From Myxococcales bacterium (lineage in GTDB: Bacteria > Myxococcota_A > Polyangia > Polyangiales > Polyangiaceae), in contig JACPVJ010000179.1 in the NCBI GenBank assembly GCA_016191785.1, forward strand, positions 1-64,000: a DNA stretch of 64,000 nt, read 5' to 3'. Numbering within the stretch: the stretch's first letter is position 1; every line of letters starts with the position of its first letter. A program made the translations under genes and the position numbers. Below the pieces are notes generated by a model. The model had not been told where the DNA came from, ran no database searches, and saw nothing but the letters and a program-made list of their open reading frames with translations. Positions 25,203-34,326 of the stretch are shown here, one piece after another.

Positions 25203-26845
25203 TCACGCGGGGGCGGGCGGCACGCCCGCAATCGGCAGCCGGATGAAGAAGGTCGTGCCCTGGCCGGCCTTCGATTCGAAAGAGAGCTTGCCGCCGTGCT
25301 TCTGGGTGACCACGGCCCAGGCCAACGCCAGCCCCTGGCCGGTGCCCTTGCCGACGCCCTTGGTGGTGAAGAACGGCTCGAACACGTGGGGCGCGACGTC
25401 CTCGGGGATGCCCTTGCCGGTGTCCCGATGGCGACCACCACCAGGTCGCCGACCGCGCGGGTCGAGACGCGGATCGTCCCCTTCTCGCCGCTCTCGCCCA
25501 CCACGTCGGCGATGGCGTGAGCCGCGTTGACCACCAGGTTCAGCACCACCTGGTTCAAGTCGCTGATGTAGCAGTTGACCATCGGCAGCTCGCCGAAGTC
25601 GGCCTCGAGGTTGGCGACGTATTTGTACTCGCTGCTGGCGATGGTCAGGGTGTTCTGGATGGCGTGGTTCAGGTCGGCGGGTGCCATCGCGTTCTGCGCC
25701 GGGTGCGCGAACTCCTTCAGCGAGCGCACGATGGCGCTGACGGGGCCGGTCTCGCCCCGCGCCGCCAGCTCTCGGACGGCCTGCAGGCTCTCGATCAAAG
25801 CGAAGCAGTCGGTGGCCGCGGTCCGCAAGAAATAGATGCTGTCGTTCACGAACTGCACGGGCGTGTTGATCTCGTGGGCCACGCCCGCCGCGAGGGTGCC
25901 CACCGACGCCAGCCGCTCGGCCTGGCGAAGCTGGGTCTCCATGTTCTTCTGCGTAGTGACGTTCTCGTGGATGCCCACGAAGCCCACCAGCTGGCTCTGG
26001 GCGTTCATCAGCGGCGCAATGCGCGCCCGGACCCAGTAGAGCGAGCCGTCTTTGCGGCGGTTCCTGAGCTCGCTCTCGAAGACCCTGCCGCTCGAGATGG
26101 TCGACCAGAGCCGCTCGTAGGTCTCGGTCGCGACCAACCCCGACTTCCAACGGCGTGGCGTCTGGCCGATCAGCTCGTGCTCGCTGAAGCCGGTCAGCTC
26201 TTCGATGTGCGGGTTCACGTACTCGATGACGCCGCGCTTGTCGGTGATGAACACCCCGATGGGGCTCTGGGCGACCGCGGTCGAGACGTTGCGCGCCGTG
26301 CGCCCCACCGAGCTCTCGATGTACGCGTCGAGCACCACCATGATGTCGTAGAAGACGACCTTCATCAGCGAGCGCATCGCGGCCCAGGCTTTGGCGGGGT
26401 CGGCGCCGTACTCCGGGTCCTGGCCGAGCGCATCGCTCATGCGCTGTTGCATCAGGTTCAGCGCGCCCAGGTACCACTTGGGTTCGAGGCCGATGCGGGC
26501 GTGAACGCGCCCAATTTCGGCGCGGCGACGGGTGTACGCCGCGTCGATGGGCGACTCGAGCTGCTGGCGGAAGGCCTCGACCAACTTCGCCGCTACGCTC
26601 TCGAGCCGGCCCTCCTTCGTGACGCGATCGAGCTGCGCCGCGGGGGGCGCGAAGCTCATCAGGTCTTCGGTGTAGGTTCGCCGGACGAGCTCGGGCATGA
26701 GCGGACCCAGCTTCGGAGCCACCGCCCGCAACCGCGCCACGTCGTCGGGGCCGAGCTCGAGCAGCGCCTTGCGCATCTCGATCTCGACATCGATCACTGA
26801 CAGCTCCACCGACGACGGGTCGGCGGCACCCTCCCGGAACACCAT
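25203..26845 (-). pseudogene. Protoglobin-PAS sensor histidine kinase with a one-base frameshift
   Basis: The 5' frame (from ATG 26845) encodes a protoglobin-type globin sensor (RRAEIGRVHARIGLEPKWYL, residues about 20-190). It also encodes a PAS domain (SPIGVFITDKRGVIEYVNP), an H-box (VAHEINTPVQFVND) and the N-box (LNQVVLNLVVNAAHAIADV). It then goes out of frame after LVVVAIG. The remaining ATPase motifs, DTGKGIPEDVAPHVFEPFFTT and KGTGQGLALAWAVV, continue in another frame to a stop at 25203. Adding one base to the CCC run at 25424-25426 (a GGG run on the coding strand) restores GDTGKG and one protein of about 547 residues. This is either a homopolymer sequencing error or a real recent inactivation. 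Without repair the kinase would lack its G1 and G2 boxes and be inactive. Confidence 0.85.
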
Positions 26846-26943
26846 GGGCCGAAGATAGTGCTCCCATGCGTCGATCGAAAGCCTTCGGGCGGGACCGAAA
26901 CTCGGCTTTTGCCGGCGCGCGCTCGCCCGGCTAGGGACGGGGG

Positions 26944-27909
26944 ATGCTCTCCCCGAGGTCGCTGTTCGTGCTGTCGCTCTGGCTCGCGGCCTGCGCCGCC
27001 GAATCGCCGCGGCCCGGGCCCCGGGCGGCGCCGCCGCCGACCGCGAGCGCGGCAGACGCTTCGAGCGATCCGCCCGTGACCCTGGTGCCTTCGGCGCCGA
27101 CCGCGCAGGTGGCAGAGCCCGCGCCCGTCGACTCGCCTCCCGGAGTGAGCCCCGAGCTCGTCCGTGCAATCGAGGCTTACCTGGCCGCCGCCAACGCGGG
27201 AGATCACGCCGCGCAGCGCGCGGGCAGCACCAGCGAGTGCTGGTCGAAGGAGTGCGGCAGCTTCGCCGGGCAGGCAGGCAAGAAGTTCCGCGCCGAGCGC
27301 CGCCCGACCCTTCGCCGTCACGAGAAGCACGCGCTGGCGGTGGTCGACATCCTCTGCGACGGGTCGCGCAAATGCGACCTGGTGTACCTGTTGTTCGAGC
27401 TCACCCCCTCGCTGAGCTGGGTGGTGGTCGACGTCACCGAGGACGGCAAGAAGGCCGACGCGTGGGTCACCCCGGCCGGCTACGTAGAGCCGAGGATGCC
27501 GCCGAACGTCCCTCCGGGAGCGCCTCGGCCCGCGCAGCTGCCGGGCTCCCCGCCCGCGGCGCTGCCGAAGGGTACCGTCAACATCGGGCATCTGGACAAA
27601 GGCGACACCGCCCCGACCAACAGCGCACGGGTGGTCGCCGGCCTGCGCGCGGGGTTCAGAGCCTGCTACGTCGCCGCGCTGGCGCTCGACGCCCAGACGG
27701 CGGGAGAGCTGAGGATCGAGATCGCGGTTGCGCCGTCGGGTGACGTCGCCGACGCGACCGCGAAGCCATTGAGCGGCACGCTGCCACCCGCGATGATCGA
27801 GTGCGTGATGCGGAGGGTGGGCGCTGCCAAGTTCGACCCACCTCTGAGCGACGACGCGACGCTCCGCTTCCCGGTGACGTTCTCGCCGGCCGCCGGCGGC
27901 AAGAAGTGA
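26944..27909 (+). CDS. AgmX/PglI C-terminal-domain lipoprotein
   Basis: A 321-residue lipoprotein (signal peptide ending LWLAACAAE). After an Ala/Pro linker, residues about 70-180 form a domain with AIEAYLAAANAGDHAAQRAG and a Cys pair (CWSKEC). The C-terminal 100 residues match the AgmX/PglI C-terminal domain of gliding-motility proteins: GLRAGFRACYVAALALD, GELRIEIAVAPSGDV, then CVMRRVGAAKF and LRFPVTFSP. That domain resembles TonB-C folds and is widespread in myxobacteria. It starts 98 bp from the divergent histidine kinase gene. Its final 64 coding bases and the following 24 bases are duplicated at 29631-29718. Confidence 0.78.
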   Translation: MLSPRSLFVLSLWLAACAAESPRPGPRAAPPPTASAADASSDPPVTLVPSAPTAQVAEPAPVDSPPGVSPELVRAIEAYLAAANAGDHAAQRAGSTSECWSKECGSFAGQAGKKFRAERRPTLRRHEKHALAVVDILCDGSRKCDLVYLLFELTPSLSWVVVDVTEDGKKADAWVTPAGYVEPRMPPNVPPGAPRPAQLPGSPPAALPKGTVNIGHLDKGDTAPTNSARVVAGLRAGFRACYVAALALDAQTAGELRIEIAVAPSGDVADATAKPLSGTLPPAMIECVMRRVGAAKFDPPLSDDATLRFPVTFSPAAGGKK

Positions 27910-27933
27910 CCGCTCGGCTTGAGGTTTCCACGC
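27846..27933 (+). repeat. 88-bp segment, source copy of a local duplication
   Basis: This segment covers the end of the AgmX/PglI-type gene, its stop codon and 24 bases beyond. It matches 29631-29718 at 84 of 88 positions without gaps. The rest of the intergenic stretch to 28172 holds nothing I can identify. Confidence 0.85.
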
Positions 27934-28172
27934 GCTACCTGGACGCCGCTCGCTGCAGCGCAGCGCACGCCCGGGGCCTGCGAAGCGGTCTGACCGTCGT
28001 TCGCTCCGCTCACCCTTCTTGGGCACGAGGCTGACCCGCTGGAGACGACAACCACCCCCGATCGACCCCATCACGACCCCAGGCCCGCGCCCTTCGCGCC
28101 CATGGCGCCGCTTGTATGACTTACGGGCGCGCCGCGCATGTCGGCTTGCGGTGGGTCCCGCGTGCGGCGAAC

Positions 28173-29531
28173 ATGCGGGTCATGCTCCGAGCGACCGTTC
28201 TGCTCGTCGGCCTGTCGCTGCTCGCGTGCGGGAAGCGTCGTTCAGCCACCGAAGCTCGAGACGCGGCAGGTACGAGCGGCGCGGGGCAGCCCGCGACGAG
28301 AAAACCGCCGGGGACCTGCCCGCCCGCCGAGTCGGCGACGTTGACCGACATCGAGCAGATCGCCGCCGGTGAGACCCACGCGTGCGGCGTCCGGCGAGAT
28401 GGGCGAGTCGTGTGCTGGGGCGACAACTCCTCCGGTCAATTGGGGGTGGAGGCGAACGCGCCCGGCGGACCGGTGCTGGTCTGCGGGCTGCGCGACGCAG
28501 TCGAGGTGAGCGTGACCCAGTACCACTCCTGTGCGCGCACGAAGGACGGCTCGGTGTGGTGTTGGGGCTTCAACGCCTCGGGCGAGCTCGGCGACGGTAC
28601 CACCAACGCGGCGCGCGCACCGGTGCGTGTGGCTGGACTCGGGCCTGCGAAAGGCGTGAGCGTTGCGTCGTTCCATAGCTGCGCACTGGAGGCGGACGGA
28701 AGCGTCGCGTGTTGGGGCATGAACACGGCCATGGTGCTGGGGACGCCTTCGCCCGACAAGCTGCTCACCCCAGCGCGCGTTCCCGACTTGAAGGACGCCG
28801 AACAGGTCGTGACCGGTTCGAGCTCGACTTGCGTGCTCCGTCGCGACACGACGGTGGCGTGCTGGGGGGAAACTCGGGGCGGCCCGCTCGGCTACGTCCG
28901 CACGGCCGCGCCCACTACCATGGCCGGCGCGAGCGATATCTCGTCGGTGAGCCATGGCTGGTACCGAGGCTGCGTGCTCAGAAAGAGCGGGAGCGTGGCC
29001 TGTTGGGGCGGCGACGCAACCCCGCTCGGTTGGGCTCTGGGAGAGCCCGTCGGGGGAGTGTCGGACGCCGTCGAGGTCGCCGTCGGTCTCCGCGAGGCGT
29101 GCGTGCGCCGGCGCGACGGGCGGGTTTCCTGCTGGTCCGACCGAGCCGAACCTCAGGACGTGCCGCAGGTCCGCGGCGCGACCAGCATCGCGCTAGGCCA
29201 GGCGTTCGGCTGCGCGCGGATGCCGGACGCCAGCGTGAAGTGCTGGGGCGCGGACCCGGAGACCGTCCTCGCCGAGCGCACGCGTGCCGAAGCCGACCGC
29301 CGCAAGCAGTGGGAAGCGCAGGGCAAGCTGTGCCCGATCGATGAGATCGTCGTGTATGGCTCGCCCGGCTGCGGCAAGCAGGCGGCCCACCGCTGCGTCA
29401 AGTCGATCCCGCCATGCGCGGACCTGTTCTGCGGATGCGATGGGCGCGACGTGGGCGGTTGTGGCGTGGCGGTCGCGCCCTATCGGCACGCCGGACCGTG
29501 CCGGAGCGATGGCGGCGCGCCTGAGCTCTGA
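28173..29531 (+). CDS. RCC1-repeat lipoprotein with Cys-rich tail
   Basis: A 452-residue protein starting at ATG 28173 (or 28182), with signal peptide ending LLVGLSLLAC. Residues about 65-385 hold seven RCC1-type repeats, for example AAGETHACGVRRDGRVVCWGD, with SSGQLG and ASGELGDGT. As in the paralogue at 6300-7487, each blade carries a Cys pair. The last 60 residues are a separate Cys-rich module: CPIDEIVVYGSPGCGKQAAHRC, CADLFCGCDGRDVGGC. The repeats predict a seven-bladed propeller at the cell surface. The added tail distinguishes it from the first RCC1 protein and may carry a specific binding function. Confidence 0.83.
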   Translation: MRVMLRATVLLVGLSLLACGKRRSATEARDAAGTSGAGQPATRKPPGTCPPAESATLTDIEQIAAGETHACGVRRDGRVVCWGDNSSGQLGVEANAPGGPVLVCGLRDAVEVSVTQYHSCARTKDGSVWCWGFNASGELGDGTTNAARAPVRVAGLGPAKGVSVASFHSCALEADGSVACWGMNTAMVLGTPSPDKLLTPARVPDLKDAEQVVTGSSSTCVLRRDTTVACWGETRGGPLGYVRTAAPTTMAGASDISSVSHGWYRGCVLRKSGSVACWGGDATPLGWALGEPVGGVSDAVEVAVGLREACVRRRDGRVSCWSDRAEPQDVPQVRGATSIALGQAFGCARMPDASVKCWGADPETVLAERTRAEADRRKQWEAQGKLCPIDEIVVYGSPGCGKQAAHRCVKSIPPCADLFCGCDGRDVGGCGVAVAPYRHAGPCRSDGGAPEL

Positions 29532-29630
29532 TCCCGAGAGTCACTTCGGGATCGGCGGCACCGTCACCGTGTTGATGCTGGCTCCCGAGCGCTCGCCACT
29601 GGTCGGCGACCGGCACGTGCCGACTCCGGT

Positions 29631-29718
29631 GAGCGACGACGCGACGCCCCGCTTCCCGGTGACGTTCTCGCCGGCCGCGGGCGGCAAGAAGTGACCGCTC
29701 GGCTTGACGTTGCCACGC
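29631..29718 (+). repeat. 88-bp duplicated gene tail in an intergenic region
   Basis: The stretch 29532-29743 lies between the RCC1 gene and proB. Positions 29631-29718 copy the last 64 coding bases, stop codon and 24 downstream bases of the gene at 26944-27909, with 4 mismatches and no gaps. In the same frame upstream there is a short remnant-like reading (IGGTVTVLML) but no intact gene, so this is a gene-end fragment left by duplication or deletion. Confidence 0.8.
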
Positions 29719-29743
29719 CGCTCGCCGCATCGTACCCGCCCGG

Positions 29744-30832
29744 ATGAACAAGGAACGCGCTGCCCTTGCCCGCGCCAGACGCGTGGTGGTGAAGATCGGG
29801 TCGCGAGCCTTGTCCGCCGACGGCGACGCGCCGCGGGCGCTGGCCAGCGAGATCTCGCGCTTGCGCGCGGCGGACCGCTCGGTGCTCTTGGTCTCGAGCG
29901 GCGCCATCGCCATCGGCATGAAGCGACTGGGCTACCGCACGCGCCCCCGCGAAATGGCGAAGCTGCAGGCCGCAGCCGCGGCCGGGCAGAGCGTGCTCAT
30001 GCGGCGCTACGACGAGGCGTTCGGCGAGCTCGGGCTGACGGTGGCACAGGTGCTGCTCACGCACGCCGACCTGGCCGACCGTGAGCGCCTGAACAACGCC
30101 CGCGAGGCACTGGCCGCGCTGCTCGAGGCGGGCGCCGTCCCGATCATCAACGAGAACGACACCGTCGCGACCGACGAGATCCGGTTCGGCGACAACGACC
30201 AGCTGGCGTCGATGGTGGTCCCGCTGGTCGGCGCCGATCTCCTGGTGCTGCTCACCGACGTGGACGGCGTGCTCGATCCCCGCGGCCGGCGCATCTCGGT
30301 CATGACCGGCGAGACGACCATCGGCCGCGTGCCCGCGAGCGGGGAGCAGGTCGGAAGCGGCGGCATGGCCAGCAAGGTCGACGCGGCAGAGAAAGCCCGG
30401 CGGTCCGGCGCCGCGGTGGTGATCGCCTCGGCAAAGAGCGCGTCGGTGCTCTCGGACGTGGTCCACGGCCGGGACGTGGGCACGCTGTTTCCCTGCATCG
30501 GCGAGCCGCTCCGGGCCCGAAAGCACTGGATCGCGTACACCCTGCGCCCGCGCGGCGTGCTGATCCTCGATGCGGGCGCGGCTCGGGCGGTGGCGGCGGG
30601 CAAGAGCAGCCTGCTCCCGGTGGGCGTGCTCGGGGTCCGGGGCGACTTCCACGCCGGCGACGCGGTGCGGCTGGTCGACGCCCAGGGCGCCGAGGTAGGG
30701 CGAGGTCTCACGCGGCTCGGCGCGCCGGAGGTGGCCCGGGCCGCCGGCCTCAAGGGCAAAGAGCTCGGGCTGGCCGCGGGCGCGGAAGATCTGGTGGTCG
30801 TCCACAAAGACGACCTGGTCGTCGCGCCCTGA
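29744..30832 (+). CDS. proB: Glutamate 5-kinase
   Basis: ProB phosphorylates L-glutamate with ATP as the first step of proline synthesis, in the cytoplasm. The 362-residue length is normal. The amino-acid kinase domain shows VVVKIGSRAL, VSSGAIAIGMKRLGY, INENDTVATDEIRFGDND, LVLLTDVDGVL and GSGGMASKVDAA. The C-terminal PUA domain is present (GVLILDAGAARAVAAGKSSLLPVGV, GDFHAGDAVRLVD). The feedback-inhibition site for proline lies in the kinase domain and looks conserved. proA is not adjacent, which is not rare in this group. The neighbouring genes are unrelated to proline. Confidence 0.95.
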   Translation: MNKERAALARARRVVVKIGSRALSADGDAPRALASEISRLRAADRSVLLVSSGAIAIGMKRLGYRTRPREMAKLQAAAAAGQSVLMRRYDEAFGELGLTVAQVLLTHADLADRERLNNAREALAALLEAGAVPIINENDTVATDEIRFGDNDQLASMVVPLVGADLLVLLTDVDGVLDPRGRRISVMTGETTIGRVPASGEQVGSGGMASKVDAAEKARRSGAAVVIASAKSASVLSDVVHGRDVGTLFPCIGEPLRARKHWIAYTLRPRGVLILDAGAARAVAAGKSSLLPVGVLGVRGDFHAGDAVRLVDAQGAEVGRGLTRLGAPEVARAAGLKGKELGLAAGAEDLVVVHKDDLVVAP

Positions 30833-30931
30833 GGAACGCTTTCTCCGACCCAAGACGTATTAAGCTCGATGGGTCAGAAGCCGAGCGGGAACTTTCTGAC
30901 GGGCCCGTTGTCGGCAACTGATTCAGGGTCG

Positions 30932-31450
30932 ATGCAACACGTTCGGTGGACCGTGCTGGCGCTGGTCGGCCTTGGTGGGCTGTGGGCCGCGGTGTCCCCG
31001 TCGGGGCGGGTGGCCCCGGCGCTGGTGGGTGAGCGGCTCGGTCCCGAGGTGGCCGCCATCGAGGCCCGCGTGAGCGCGCACCCCGAAGACGCCGCCGCGC
31101 TCGCAGCGCTCGCGGACGCGTATCTCGAGCACTCTGCCCCGGGCCTGGCCCAGGCGGCACTGGCCCGCGCTCCCCGCTCGATCCGCGATCTTCCGCCGAT
31201 CGCGGACGCCCGGGCGCGCACCCTGTGGCAGCTCGGCTTCGCCGAGCCCGCCCTCGAGGCCCAGCGACGCATGCTGGACACCTGCACCGTGGTGCACTGC
31301 TCGCCCGCGCTGCTCGGCCGGGCGCAGCGGCGCGAGCGGCTGCTCTCGGAGCTGGTGCGCCGCGGGGTGGACGATCCGCTCCGGGACCCGGCCCGCTCCG
31401 AGCTCGCGTACCGCGTCTCGATGCGCGAAGTGACCTTGGACCTCCGATGA
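30932..31450 (+). CDS. Small membrane-anchored TPR-like protein
   Basis: A 172-residue protein starting at ATG 30932 (MQHVRWTVLALVGLGGLWAAV), with one N-terminal hydrophobic segment as signal or anchor. The body is helical and Ala-rich: AAIEARVSAHPEDAAALAAL, ADAYLEHSAPGLAQAALARAP and ARTLWQLGFAEPALEAQRR, reading as about three TPR-like hairpins. There is one Cys pair (CTVVHC). The stop overlaps the ATG of the trypsin-like protease gene (ATGA), so the two proteins are probably made together. A targeting or inhibitory role for the protease is possible but only inferred. Confidence 0.62.
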   Translation: MQHVRWTVLALVGLGGLWAAVSPSGRVAPALVGERLGPEVAAIEARVSAHPEDAAALAALADAYLEHSAPGLAQAALARAPRSIRDLPPIADARARTLWQLGFAEPALEAQRRMLDTCTVVHCSPALLGRAQRRERLLSELVRRGVDDPLRDPARSELAYRVSMREVTLDLR

Positions 31451-32289
31451 TCCGAACGCTGACCTTCACCGCCGCCTTGGTCGCCGTGAGCTCGGCGGGG
31501 TGCGCGAACCTGCGTTCGTTCCGGGTGAAGAGCGACCCGTCCCCTCGGCCCGCCGCGGGCCCGGACGACGAGAGCCGGCTCGAGCCCCCCGAGATCCCGT
31601 TCGCGCTGGCTCGCGACGACGACTTCGTGGTGCGCGTGGTCGTCGCCAGCACCAGTTGCTCGGGCACGCTGATCGACGAGGACCAGGTGTTGACCGCTCA
31701 CCACTGCGTGGCGCAGCGCGACAAGTACGGCGACTTCACCGACAAGAACGCGCGACCCCGCGACATTCGGGTCGAGCTCGGCGGCGACGACCTGCCCTGG
31801 GGCGACGTGGGCGTGCGGGCGGTGGTGGCTCCCCCCTGCGGGCACGCCGCCGGCGAGGGTGACATCGCGGTGCTGGTGCTCGAGCGAAAGCTGATCGGCG
31901 TGGCCACGGCAAAACCCCGGCTCGACGCGGCGCCGAGCCTCGGCGAGCACGTGAGCCCGGTGGGGTTCGGGCGCTGCGCGCTTTCGTCCGAGGCGATCTC
32001 GCGCCGTCACCGCTCGGGCGGCAAGATCGATCGCGTGCTCGACGCTCGGTTCCGCCTGGACGCGAGCATCTGCCCCGGGGACTCGGGCGGCCCGATCTTG
32101 GCCGACGGCTCGAACGAGGTCGTCGGGGTGATCTCGGCGGCGGTGATGGACGGCAGCGACAAGACCGTGGGCCGCGCAGAGTTCACACGCCTCGACCGCT
32201 GGCGCTCGGTGTTCGCTTCGGCGAAGGCCATCGCCGAAGGGCAGAGCGCCTCGGAGCTTCCGCCCATCGGCGGCTGCCCAGCGAAGTAG
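31447..32289 (+). CDS. Trypsin-like (S1) serine protease, exported
   Basis: A 280-residue secreted protease. The signal peptide ends AVSSAGC, a weak lipobox, so it may be a lipoprotein. The full S1 triad is present: His86 (LTAHHC), Asp139 (GDIAVL) and Ser213 (CPGDSGGP). Disulfide partners include the Cys next to His86 and Cys in CSGT. The mature domain directly follows an acidic linker without an obvious zymogen pro-segment, so activity may not need proteolytic activation. ATG 31447 overlaps the previous stop. The cleavage preference cannot be judged safely from the sequence. Confidence 0.87.
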   Translation: MIRTLTFTAALVAVSSAGCANLRSFRVKSDPSPRPAAGPDDESRLEPPEIPFALARDDDFVVRVVVASTSCSGTLIDEDQVLTAHHCVAQRDKYGDFTDKNARPRDIRVELGGDDLPWGDVGVRAVVAPPCGHAAGEGDIAVLVLERKLIGVATAKPRLDAAPSLGEHVSPVGFGRCALSSEAISRRHRSGGKIDRVLDARFRLDASICPGDSGGPILADGSNEVVGVISAAVMDGSDKTVGRAEFTRLDRWRSVFASAKAIAEGQSASELPPIGGCPAK

Positions 32290-32314
32290 CGGCCCATCGG
32301 CGCGAGGGGTTCGC

Positions 32315-33160
32315 TCACTTCTTGTTCGGCGCCGACGGCGGCTCCCACCGCCCCGTCGAGAGCCGCTGGGCGAGGCGCCGGAGGCGCTTGCGCAAGAACG
32401 AACGCGACTGCGGAAGCTTCGCGCGCTGGAGCCAGATGGCGTTCACCAGGCGACGCCGTCGCTCCGACGCCTGGGTCGGTTCGATGATGTAGGTCGGCGA
32501 GTACCCCAGGCAGTCGACGATCCAGTACCGGCTCGGGCCGAGCAGGCCGAGCACCTGGCGAAGGTTCTCGGGGGTGTGGACCTCGACGCAGAGCACCGGC
32601 GTCTGCGCGGCGATGACCCCGGCGGCGCCGCGGAGCACTTCGAGCTCCATGCCCTCGACGTCGATCTTGATCGCGCAGACGTCTTTCAGGCCTCGCGCTT
32701 CGGTCTCGGCGTCGATGGTGGTGAGCGGGATCGAGCCGCCGGCGCCGGTGGCGACCTGGGTCGAGCCGCGGTTGCCCTCGGGGCCGAGCACCATCTCGGC
32801 GTGGCCGGGCGCAGCGCCCAGCGCCTTGTTCACCGCGATCACGCTCGGGCTGACCCCGTTCGATTCGAGGTTTTCCCCCAGCACCGCGTAGGTCGAGGGG
32901 TTGGCCTCGAAGGTCATCACGGGCGAGAGCCCGCAGAGCTTCGAGAGGAACACGGTGTGAGTGCCGATGAAGCCGCCGGCGTCGATGGCCGACCCCGTGC
33001 GATTGCCGGCTCGCAGCCGCTCGCGCATCCGCAAGAGGACGTCGTACTCGTAGAACGTCCCGAGCTCGCGCATCACCTTCAGGATGTGGTCGTTCTCCGA
33101 GACCGACCGAAACCTGAGGGGCTGCTGATCGAAATCGAAGCTGACGGTGAGATCCGACAT
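32315..33160 (-). CDS. FkbM-family SAM methyltransferase
   Basis: A 281-residue protein starting at ATG 33160 (MSDLTVSFDFDQQPLRF). The class I methyltransferase core is clear: motif I region SAIDAGGFIGTHTVFLSKL, acidic loop MTFEANPSTYAVLGENL, and the FkbM-type segment CAIKIDVEGMELEVLRGA followed by PVLCVEVHTPENL. FkbM proteins O-methylate sugars or polyketides, and in envelope loci usually modify surface polysaccharides. A second methyltransferase-like gene and a glycosyltransferase gene follow, consistent with a glycan-modifying group. The basic C-terminal tail (KLPQSRSFLRKRLRRLAQRL) is unusual and may bind membrane or RNA. The upstream frame runs through a minisatellite and is not coding. 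Confidence 0.87.
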   Translation of the reverse strand: MSDLTVSFDFDQQPLRFRSVSENDHILKVMRELGTFYEYDVLLRMRERLRAGNRTGSAIDAGGFIGTHTVFLSKLCGLSPVMTFEANPSTYAVLGENLESNGVSPSVIAVNKALGAAPGHAEMVLGPEGNRGSTQVATGAGGSIPLTTIDAETEARGLKDVCAIKIDVEGMELEVLRGAAGVIAAQTPVLCVEVHTPENLRQVLGLLGPSRYWIVDCLGYSPTYIIEPTQASERRRRLVNAIWLQRAKLPQSRSFLRKRLRRLAQRLSTGRWEPPSAPNKK

Positions 33161-33235
33161 GGCGGGGCGCTCGCGGGCGGCAGTGTGGCTCGCGCCGAAC
33201 CGCGTGGGAAGATCAGACCCGCCGCCAACCGGGAT

Positions 33236-33412
33236 TTCCGCCATGCGGAGCTCCGCCGGCCACGACCCCGTTGCCGTCCGCCGAAATGCCGCCACGCGGA
33301 AGTTTGGTGGCCGGCACCACGTTGCCGACCTCCGAACTGCCGCCACGCGGAAGTTTGCTGGCCGGCACCGCGTTGCCCACCGCCGAACTGCCGCCACGCG
33401 AAACCGCAGAGC
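33236..33412 (+). repeat. 51-bp minisatellite array A (about 3.5 copies)
   Basis: Units start at 33236 (diverged), 33287 and 33338, with a 24-base partial unit at 33389. Each begins TGCCGCCACGCGG or a close variant. The 51-bp unit aligns without gaps to that of array B (49518-49670) over most of its length. It lies between two minus-strand genes. Confidence 0.85.
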
Positions 33413-34255
33413 TCAGACCGGGTCGAATCGCGCCCAGCGCGCCGGGTGGCCCGTTCCCGTGGTCCCGTAACGCGGCGGCTCGTAGTGGCGCGCCGCGGTG
33501 TAGGGCGCCAGGAACGCCTCGCCCACGCAGTCGGCGCGGACGAAGAACGCGTTCACGCCCGTGATGTTGCAGCCCACCAGGCAGTAGCCCTTCTCGGTGC
33601 CCAGTGCCTCGAGCGCCCCCAGGCTCGCGCCGAAGGCGAGCGTGCCGTCCCAGCGCGCCTGGGGATCGTACGGCCGCACTACCTTGGCCGAACGCCCGAG
33701 ACTCGCGTTGTACTCGATGACCACGACCCGTGGCCGGGCGCGGGTGATGGCCTTCCAGACCCAGTAGTCGTTGCCGTCGATGTCGATGCTGAGCAGATCG
33801 GGCTCGGCGGGCACCCGACCCCGCTCGAACTGCTCGTCGATCGTCTCGGCGGTGACGAAGGCCTCGATCAGGCGCAGCTGCCCGGACGCCAGCGGCTCGG
33901 CAAAGCTGCCGCGGATCGTGGCCGCCGCCTGGCCGTCCGCTTCGATCCAGAGGCCGCTCCACCCTCCGAGCAAGAGCGCGAGCGTGTTGTTCTGCACGCC
34001 GGTCTGCACGCCAAACTCGACGAACTGCCGGTTGGTGGTGCCGATTCGCCGAAAGATCTCGTCGATGATGCCGTCCTCGTCGTTCTGCGAGGTGCAGCGG
34101 TAGCCGTAACGCGCGAGGCACCGCTCGTCGGCGTAGCGAGGAGCGCTGGCGAGCTGGGCGAGCTGAGCGGCGCGCGCCCTGACCTCCAGCCGCTCGAAGG
34201 CGGCCTGGAGTGGTGCCAGCTGGAAGTCACGGAGCAAAACCGCGGGCGAACGCAT
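33413..34255 (-). CDS. Methyltransferase-like protein of glycan loci
   Basis: A 280-residue protein. Its hallmark segments are YRCTSQNDEDGIIDEIFRRI, QFVEFGVQTGVQNNTLALLL, WSGLWIEADGQAAATI and PDLLSIDIDGNDYWVWKAI. They fit a Rossmann-type SAM-binding fold related to FkbM and are often found in O-antigen and capsule clusters under hypothetical names. The GxG of motif I reads EFGVQTGVQN. The start at ATG 34255 has TAGCCT 9 bases upstream on the minus strand. It is divergent from the glycosyltransferase gene. Substrate unknown; methyl transfer is inferred from fold only. Confidence 0.7.
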   Translation of the reverse strand: MRSPAVLLRDFQLAPLQAAFERLEVRARAAQLAQLASAPRYADERCLARYGYRCTSQNDEDGIIDEIFRRIGTTNRQFVEFGVQTGVQNNTLALLLGGWSGLWIEADGQAAATIRGSFAEPLASGQLRLIEAFVTAETIDEQFERGRVPAEPDLLSIDIDGNDYWVWKAITRARPRVVVIEYNASLGRSAKVVRPYDPQARWDGTLAFGASLGALEALGTEKGYCLVGCNITGVNAFFVRADCVGEAFLAPYTAARHYEPPRYGTTGTGHPARWARFDPV

Positions 34256-34326
34256 GGTGGCCGGAGGCTATCACAGGGCCGAACCTGGCTTGCCCGACCG
34301 AACTCCGAGTGCGAGATTGGCGCCCC

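Noticed and set aside
29532..29743. A small intact gene ending PVTFSPAAGGKK
   Set aside because: Only the last part matches the AgmX/PglI-type protein; there is no start, signal peptide or domain, so it is a duplicated gene tail.
30847..30875. Terminator after proB (GACCCA...TGGGTC)
   Set aside because: The 6-bp stem has a 17-base loop and no T-run; too weak to annotate.
33236..33412. CRISPR array
   Set aside because: The 51-bp units are contiguous and diverge over their whole length; there are no unique spacers and no cas genes.
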